Positions 14,661 to 18,145 of a stretch of 18,145 nucleotides of DNA are shown one piece after another. A program made the position numbers and the translations under genes. The stretch comes from an uncultured Clostridium sp. (GTDB lineage Bacteria > Bacillota > Clostridia > TANB77 > CAG-508): NCBI GenBank assembly GCA_900553125.1, contig USCB01000029.1, positions 1 through 18,145 of the forward strand, read 5' to 3'. Each line of letters opens with the position of its first letter. Position 1 is the stretch's first letter. The notes beneath the pieces were generated by a model that saw nothing but the letters and a program-made list of their open reading frames with translations, was not told the DNA's origin and made no database searches.

Positions 14661-14924
14661 ATGGTAGAAGAAAAATCAAAAAACAAACATGAAATTATCA
14701 TTTTTGTAAATGGTGAAGAAAAAATAGTAGAAAAGGATAAAATTTCATATGAGGAAGTTATAGAATTAGCTTTTGGACATTATGAAGACAGTGAAACAAT
14801 AAATTATACTGTAATTTATTTTAAAGGAAACAATGATAAACCTAATGGCTTCCTATTAAAGGGACAAGTAGTTATGGTTAAGAAAGGAATGAGGATAAAT
14901 GTCACAAGAACTAATAAATCATAG
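14661..14924 (+). CDS. Ubiquitin-like protein of the prokaryotic multi-ubiquitin family (single domain)
   Basis: The 87-residue protein matches one unit of the bacterial multiubiquitin family: strand IIIFVNGEE (12-20), a second strand with KIVEKDK, helix ISYEEVIELAFG (28-39), strand YTVIYFKG (49-56), a Gly-Gln-Val-Val-Met turn, and the family-typical end VKKGMRINVTRTNKS. This is the beta-grasp order of ubiquitin. There is only one domain, with a charged 10-residue leader. The C-terminus is Thr-Asn-Lys-Ser, with no Gly-Gly. The start follows AAAGGAAAG. It overlaps the E1-like gene by 26 nt, and E1-like/Ubl adjacency is the signature of prokaryotic ubiquitin-like systems. It is presumably the protein handled by the E1-like enzyme; whether it becomes attached to targets is unknown. 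Confidence 0.85.
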   Translation: MVEEKSKNKHEIIIFVNGEEKIVEKDKISYEEVIELAFGHYEDSETINYTVIYFKGNNDKPNGFLLKGQVVMVKKGMRINVTRTNKS

Positions 14925-16059
14925 TGATGATTTGAAAAAACTTCAAAATGAAGGATATGAAATAGATGTAAATAATGGATATGGGATTGTTTCCCATATT
15001 CCATACTTGAAAGCAAATGGAGAAATAGATTATGGCATATTAGTATCTAAAATTGCGCTTGTTGGAGATAAGGCTAATTACGATGGCGACCATGTAATTT
15101 ATTTTTCAGGAGAGCAACCTTGTAATATAGATGGAACAGAAATTACACCAATAAAGCATTGTGAAACAAATTCAGTTTTTGCAGGAATAAATGTAAAACG
15201 TTCTTTTTCAAACAAGCCAGATGGAAATTACAAAGATTATTACGAAAAATTTGTGAATTATGCTAATATAATTTCTTTCCCAGCAATAGCTAAAGATAGT
15301 TCAGTAACAGCAAAAACATTTAAAAAGGTAGTAACAGAAGAAAATTCTGTATTTCAATATGTTGATACAAATTCTTCAAGAGCAGGAATTGATAATTGCA
15401 ATAGAAAAATGTTAAACAAAAAAATAGCAATTATTGGACTTGGAGGAACAGGTGCATATATACTTGATTTAGTTTCAAAAACGAATGTAAATGAAATACA
15501 TTTGATTGATGGTGATACATTTTGCCAACATAATGCTTTTAGAAGTCCAGGAGCAGCAAGCAAAGAAATATTTCCTAAAAGTATGTCAAAGGTTAGCTAT
15601 TTTAAAGGAAAGTATCAAAATATGCATAAAAATTTAATAGAATATGATATGTTTATTAAAGAGGAAAATGTTAGTACATTAAAAGATATGGACTTTGTAT
15701 TTATATGTATTGATTCAGGAATAGCAAGAAAAATCATTACTGATTATCTTGTATCAGAAGAAATACCATTTATAGATGCAGGAATGGGATTACAAAATAT
15801 AAATGATACTATAAATGGACAAATAAGAATTACTGTTTTTGACAAAACTAATTATGATAGAATTCCTGTATATCTTGATTTTGATGAAGATGGTGATGAT
15901 GTGTATAATACAAATATACAAATTGCTGAATGTAATGCATTAAATGCAGCAATAGCTGTTATGGAATGGAAAAAATATTTTAGGATATATGAAAATGTAA
16001 ATAGTAAGTGTCAAAATGTTTATTCAATAGAGATGGGAGAAATGGTACGTGAAAACTAA
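14899..16059 (+). CDS. E1-like ThiF-family adenylyltransferase with N-terminal DUF6791-type domain
   Basis: The 386-residue protein has two parts. Residues 1-165 match what I know as DUF6791: HSDDLKKLQNEGYEI, then HIPYL (33-37), DGDHVIYFSGEQPC (62-75), SFSNKP and DYYEK (113-117). Residues 170-380 are a ThiF/E1 adenylation domain: nucleotide loop GLGGTG (180-185), acidic HLIDGDTF (Asp 204, Asp 206), arginine-finger segment HNAFRSPGA (Arg 215), FICIDSG (Asp 271), and IQIAECNALNAAIAV. It should adenylate the C-terminus of the Ubl encoded just upstream. The usual CxxC zinc pair is absent and the crossover loop (about 312-338) has no Cys; Cys 75 and Cys 345 are the visible candidates for a thioester. 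It overlaps the Ubl gene by 26 nt and the next gene by 11 nt. Confidence 0.9.
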   Translation: MSQELINHSDDLKKLQNEGYEIDVNNGYGIVSHIPYLKANGEIDYGILVSKIALVGDKANYDGDHVIYFSGEQPCNIDGTEITPIKHCETNSVFAGINVKRSFSNKPDGNYKDYYEKFVNYANIISFPAIAKDSSVTAKTFKKVVTEENSVFQYVDTNSSRAGIDNCNRKMLNKKIAIIGLGGTGAYILDLVSKTNVNEIHLIDGDTFCQHNAFRSPGAASKEIFPKSMSKVSYFKGKYQNMHKNLIEYDMFIKEENVSTLKDMDFVFICIDSGIARKIITDYLVSEEIPFIDAGMGLQNINDTINGQIRITVFDKTNYDRIPVYLDFDEDGDDVYNTNIQIAECNALNAAIAVMEWKKYFRIYENVNSKCQNVYSIEMGEMVREN

Positions 16060-16387
16060 TAAATTTAAAGTTCAATTTGTTGATAAAATTCCTTCAAACT
16101 TAAAAGATGGCATTTTATATGTGTGCATTAGTTGTAATATTATTGTACACAAATGTGCATGTGGATGTGGAGAAAAAACAGTAACTCCAATAGACAAAAA
16201 ATATGGATGGGAAATGACATATGATGGACAATCAATTACACTTAGACCATCCATAGGAAATTTTAGTATACCATGTCAGTCACATTACTATATAACAGAA
16301 AATAGAGTTGAATGGTTAGAAAGTTATCAACAAAATAATACTAAAAAGGGACTATTCGAACTTATTAAACGATTTTTAAAAAAATAA
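16049..16387 (+). CDS. DUF6527-type Cys/His-rich protein
   Basis: The 112-residue protein fits DUF6527: LYVCISCNIIVHKCACGCG (Cys 26, 29, 36, 38, 40 and His 34), a Thr-Pro-Ile turn, Trp 54, the strand SITLRPSIGN (62-71) and PCQSHYYI (Cys 76, His 79), then Arg-Val-Glu-Trp-Leu. The Cys/His set suggests zinc binding, perhaps a treble-clef or RING-like fold; that is inference. Such proteins occur beside E1-like and multi-ubiquitin genes, as here. The start is GTG 16049, with GGGAGA 8 nt upstream inside the E1-like gene; the two overlap by 11 nt. The basic C-terminal 15 residues form an amphipathic helix. It may be the ligase- or adaptor-like member of the system. Confidence 0.88.
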   Translation: MKTNKFKVQFVDKIPSNLKDGILYVCISCNIIVHKCACGCGEKTVTPIDKKYGWEMTYDGQSITLRPSIGNFSIPCQSHYYITENRVEWLESYQQNNTKKGLFELIKRFLKK

Positions 16388-16392
16388 GAAAT

Positions 16393-16418
16393 TAGGCATC
16401 TGTTTATATAGATGTCTA
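16393..16418 (+). other. Short RNA hairpin between the DUF6527-type and membrane genes
   Basis: TAGGCATCT (16393-16401) pairs with AGATGTCTA (16410-16418), 9 bp with one G-T wobble and an 8-nt loop. An A-run, not a T-run, follows, so it is not a good terminator; a partial attenuator or a processing/stability element is possible. Confidence 0.45.
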
Positions 16419-16441
16419 AAAAATTATGAAGGAGGTTGAGT

Positions 16442-16816
16442 ATGTATAGAATTTTTAATACATTAAGTGCTTTTATAAGGCAGTTTTGTCTGCCAAATCC
16501 ATATGCAATGTATTTTGAAACATCTGCATATGCAGATGTTTTTAATATATTAGTTGGAGGAGTTATATTACATGTATTTTCTTTTTTCCTAACATCAAGT
16601 GTCTATGAAAAAGGAAAACATCCAAGCTGGATAGGAAGTGCATTATATTGTATAAGTTATATTTTTAACACATTTTTAATTCAATATTTATGTAATAATT
16701 TTTCAACATTAGAAATTCAATATATTATACTAAGCACTTTTGCTATAAACATTATTACTTACATATTAATTAGAAAAATTAAAGAGAAAATATTATATAA
16801 TATTTTGTTTGTGTAA
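16442..16816 (+). CDS. Small three-pass membrane protein, unknown function
   Basis: The 124-residue protein has three hydrophobic segments at about residues 31-54, 62-84 and 89-110, and a Lys/Arg-rich C-terminal part (111-119). A short loop Tyr-Glu-Lys-Gly-Lys-His-Pro-Ser links the first two. There is no signal peptide or recognisable enzyme motif. ATG 16442 is used because GGAGG ends 6 nt upstream; an in-frame TTG at 16436 touches that site. It follows the DUF6527-type gene by 54 bp with only a weak hairpin between, so it is probably in the same transcript. A membrane effector or a membrane anchor for the Ubl system is possible; an independent element gene is as likely. Confidence 0.75.
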   Translation: MYRIFNTLSAFIRQFCLPNPYAMYFETSAYADVFNILVGGVILHVFSFFLTSSVYEKGKHPSWIGSALYCISYIFNTFLIQYLCNNFSTLEIQYIILSTFAINIITYILIRKIKEKILYNILFV

Positions 16817-16857
16817 AAATAAATATTCATAAATTTGAAAAAAGTGCAGAAAAATAT

Positions 16858-16888
16858 AAAGTTTTTTCAAAATTTTGAAAAAACTTTG
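16858..16888. repeat. Right copy of the 27-bp palindromic repeat
   Basis: Positions 16858-16887 form a 30-bp perfect palindrome: AAAG, T6, C, A4, T4, G, A6, CTTT. The 27 bp at 16862-16888 are identical to 10866-10892. It lies between the membrane gene and a bidirectional terminator. Confidence 0.75.
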
Positions 16889-16895
16889 GATAAGG

Positions 16896-16926
16896 AAAAA
16901 GCCGAGAATGAATCTCGACTTTTTTC
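16896..16926. terminator. Bidirectional terminator between convergent genes
   Basis: AAAAAG-C-CGAGA (16896-16907) pairs with TCTCG-A-CTTTTT (16913-16924), with one C/A mismatch and a 5-nt loop. T-runs follow on both strands. It serves the plus-strand membrane gene and the minus-strand TnpV-like gene, whose stop is at 16926. Confidence 0.85.
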
Positions 16927-17213
16927 TATATTAACTTAATTTCCTCCTTTACAAACTCATCCACCATCTCTTGAATCATATAAATATAATTAACCTGCTC
17001 AACAAAACTCTCATTCTCAGAAGGAGTAGGAAACCTTTCCCTAAGTTCAAACTCAACCAAATTAGCATACCCCTTCAAATGATATTCAAACTCCAACAAA
17101 TAATCCATAACAGAACCATCCATAACCAAACGAGAAAACTTAAAAGGCTTATACTCTTCCAAATACTTCTTAGCCCAAACACCATATTTACCTAGTTTCA
17201 AATTTATCACCAC
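16926..17213 (-). CDS. tnpV: TnpV-like transposon-encoded protein
   Basis: The 95-residue protein resembles TnpV of clostridial transposons: KYGVWAKKYLEEYKP near the N-terminus, a helix with Ser-Arg-Leu-Val-Met-Asp-Gly-Ser-Val-Met-Asp-Tyr-Leu-Leu-Glu-Phe, and the end with Gln-Val-Asn-Tyr-Ile-Tyr-Met-Ile-Gln-Glu-Met-Val-Asp-Glu-Phe-Val-Lys-Glu-Glu. TnpV genes are common cargo of Tn4451-like and related integrative elements; their role is unknown. The likely start is GTG 17213, within the 3' end of the preceding minus-strand gene; a TTG at 17204 is an alternative. Its orientation is opposite to the Ubl operon. Confidence 0.7.
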   Translation of the reverse strand: MVINLKLGKYGVWAKKYLEEYKPFKFSRLVMDGSVMDYLLEFEYHLKGYANLVEFELRERFPTPSENESFVEQVNYIYMIQEMVDEFVKEEIKLI

Positions 17214-17493
17214 CCAAACTCATAATAACCAAATTCAAGCAATCACCAAAACCAGCCCTATAATATTTATCATTCCAATAACCAATATAATCAAGATAAT
17301 TTTCATCAAGCTTGTCCAATTGCTTTTGAACATACTTCTTATTACAACATGCAACATTTTTCAAAATGTTATCACAATACTTATCAAACTCAATCAAATG
17401 TCCTTTATCCTCTTCAGTAATTCTGCTCAAACACTCATCTCTAAAAATTATCCATTCTTTCATTAAATCATTAACTTTATTATCTAAATCCAT
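17188..17493 (-). CDS. Small hypothetical protein upstream of TnpV
   Basis: The 101-residue, mostly helical, acidic protein is not one I can name with confidence. It has a Cys-Cys pair in the middle and ends with Trp-Asn-Asp-Lys-Tyr-Tyr-Arg-Ala-Gly-Phe-Gly-Asp-Cys-Leu-Asn-Leu, a pattern (Tyr-Tyr-x-x-Gly-Phe-x-Asp) that I recall from small clostridial proteins of the DUF6809 type found near TnpV; low certainty. ATG 17493 is preferred since AAAGGA lies 9 nt upstream; a TTG at 17511 is in frame. Its 3' end overlaps the TnpV-like gene by 26 nt, so the two are co-translated. Confidence 0.75.
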   Translation of the reverse strand: MDLDNKVNDLMKEWIIFRDECLSRITEEDKGHLIEFDKYCDNILKNVACCNKKYVQKQLDKLDENYLDYIGYWNDKYYRAGFGDCLNLVIMSLGGDKFETR

Positions 17494-17598
17494 AAAAATC
17501 ATTCCTTTCAAAATTTAATCAAAAATCTAAAATAGCCATAAAAATTCATTAAAAAACTAATCAAAATTGTAAAAAATAAATTTAATTACTATTAGAAC

Positions 17599-17656
17599 TC
17601 AAATACAATTAGTAAAAATTCCAAAAACATCCTAATAAAATCAAATACAATTAGTA
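17599..17656. repeat. Two direct repeats TCAAATACAATTAGTA
   Basis: The 16-mer occurs at 17599-17614 and 17641-17656, 42 bp apart, upstream of the minus-strand gene pair. CTAATAAAAT-like and CCAATAAAA-like words recur in the same tract. Binding sites for an element protein are possible. Confidence 0.6.
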
Positions 17657-17680
17657 CAAATCTCCTAAAATATTCCAATA

Positions 17681-17729
17681 AAAATTGGGGAGAAATTGGG
17701 GATCAAATTTTCAAAATCACCCCAATTTT
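17681..17729 (-). terminator. Hairpin with two alternative 5' arms
   Basis: AAAATTGGGG (17681-17690) and AATTGGGG (17694-17701) can each pair with CCCCAATTTT (17720-17729). On the minus strand, pairing with the 17681 arm is followed by TATTGG after a T-run, so termination of a leftward transcript from the right end is possible. No gene is visible there. Confidence 0.5.
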
Positions 17730-17875
17730 AACAAAATTGTACACTAAATAAAAAACTAGCAAAGTACTAATATCACTAGCATACAATACAATTCAACACA
17801 TCTAATAAAATATGTTATGTAACCCTCATAACTCTAAGGTGAGTTTGAAATAATTTTGCTTTATAATTTTGATTT

Positions 17876-17910
17876 AATCGTTACAACTTGAGTGGTTGTG
17901 GCGATTTTTG
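17876..17910 (+). terminator. Strong plus-strand terminator without a visible gene upstream
   Basis: AATCGTTACAAC (17876-17887) pairs along all 12 bp with GTTGTGGCGATT (17895-17906), with two G-T wobbles and a 7-nt loop, followed by TTTGTTG. The preceding 400 bp have no plus-strand coding frame, so this may end a small RNA, or may be part of a structured leader. Confidence 0.65.
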
Positions 17911-18145
17911 TTGCCTTCAAATTGGTTGCCATAATGCTTAAAAATAGTACTATTATGTCAAATTGGTGATCGACTTCCCAATTGACATAGAACCTCTAAG
18001 AAATGCTCATTTCATAAAAATTCTTAAAGTCATTTTTGCAACAAAGTAAATCAAAAAAATTATAAATATGAGAGTCACAAAAAAGATTTATAGATAATAT
18101 TGAATTACTAATTTGCCTTGCTTGAAATTAACAAATTCTCTAATA
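17911..18145. other. Gene-free right end with competing hairpins
   Basis: No coding region is visible from 17494 to 18145. TATGTCAAATTGG (17954-17966) pairs with CCAATTGACATA (17978-17989), 12 bp with one bulged A and an 11-nt loop. TCAAATTGG also occurs at 17917-17925 and could compete for the same CCAATT arm. After about 18000 I see only AT-rich sequence with a short GAAAT/ATTTC hairpin. Confidence 0.5.

Noticed and set aside
16971..17195. Plus-strand open frame opposite the TnpV-like gene
   Set aside because: It is an antisense shadow of a better supported coding region; composition is low in complexity and no ribosome site is seen.
17500..18145. tRNA gene or att site at the right end
   Set aside because: No cloverleaf or T-loop consensus was found on either strand, and no direct repeat shared with the left end of the window could be seen.

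Overview
The window is an accessory, mobile-element region of a very AT-rich Gram-positive genome, most likely a gut-type Clostridium or a related low-GC member of the Clostridia. The grounds are very low GC, strong AGGAGG-type ribosome binding sites, A/T-ending codons, and a set of genes (excisionase-like HTH protein, short replisome-organizer protein, DnaC-like loader, MobC, TnpV) typical of clostridial integrative and mobilizable elements. No tRNA, rRNA, integrase, relaxase or transposase gene is visible, so neither element end can be fixed. Species cannot be named from sequence alone.

Left part (1-3725), element maintenance. A minus-strand gene of unknown function (157-978) is preceded by six degenerate repeats with a roughly 72-bp period, each carrying the invariant block AGGCGAAA (1005-1445). 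Rightward follow an HTH/excisionase-like gene, a replisome-organizer-like gene and a DnaC/IstB-type ATPase, closed by a clear terminator. A hairpin-rich oriT-like segment and mobC come next, but no relaxase gene does.

Middle part (3788-12885), defence island. A strong extended -10 promoter drives a type I restriction-modification operon: hsdM, hsdS, an unknown helical gene, hsdR and a small PD-ExK nuclease-like gene. After a strong terminator, whose 3' arm holds the -35 box of the next promoter, comes an RloA/RloB-like pair (AAA ATPase plus TOPRIM protein, joined by an ATGA overlap).

Right part (13094-16816). A consensus promoter with flanking operator-like half-sites drives an XRE regulator overlapping an ImmA/IrrE-type metallopeptidase gene. 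Then come a DUF2188-like gene and the most interesting unit of the window: a tightly overlapping operon for a ubiquitin-like protein of the prokaryotic multi-ubiquitin family, an E1-like ThiF protein with an N-terminal DUF6791-type domain, and a Cys/His-rich DUF6527-type protein, followed by a three-pass membrane protein. This looks like a compact prokaryotic ubiquitin-like modification system, possibly antiviral given its neighbours.

The right end (16926-18145) holds two minus-strand genes (TnpV-like and an unknown partner) and about 630 bp of gene-free DNA with direct repeats and competing hairpins. The same 27-bp palindromic sequence occurs at 10866 and 16862, bracketing the RloAB to Ubl block and suggesting that the 6-kb block may be a cargo module. 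Protein family calls rest on remembered motifs and were not checked against any database.
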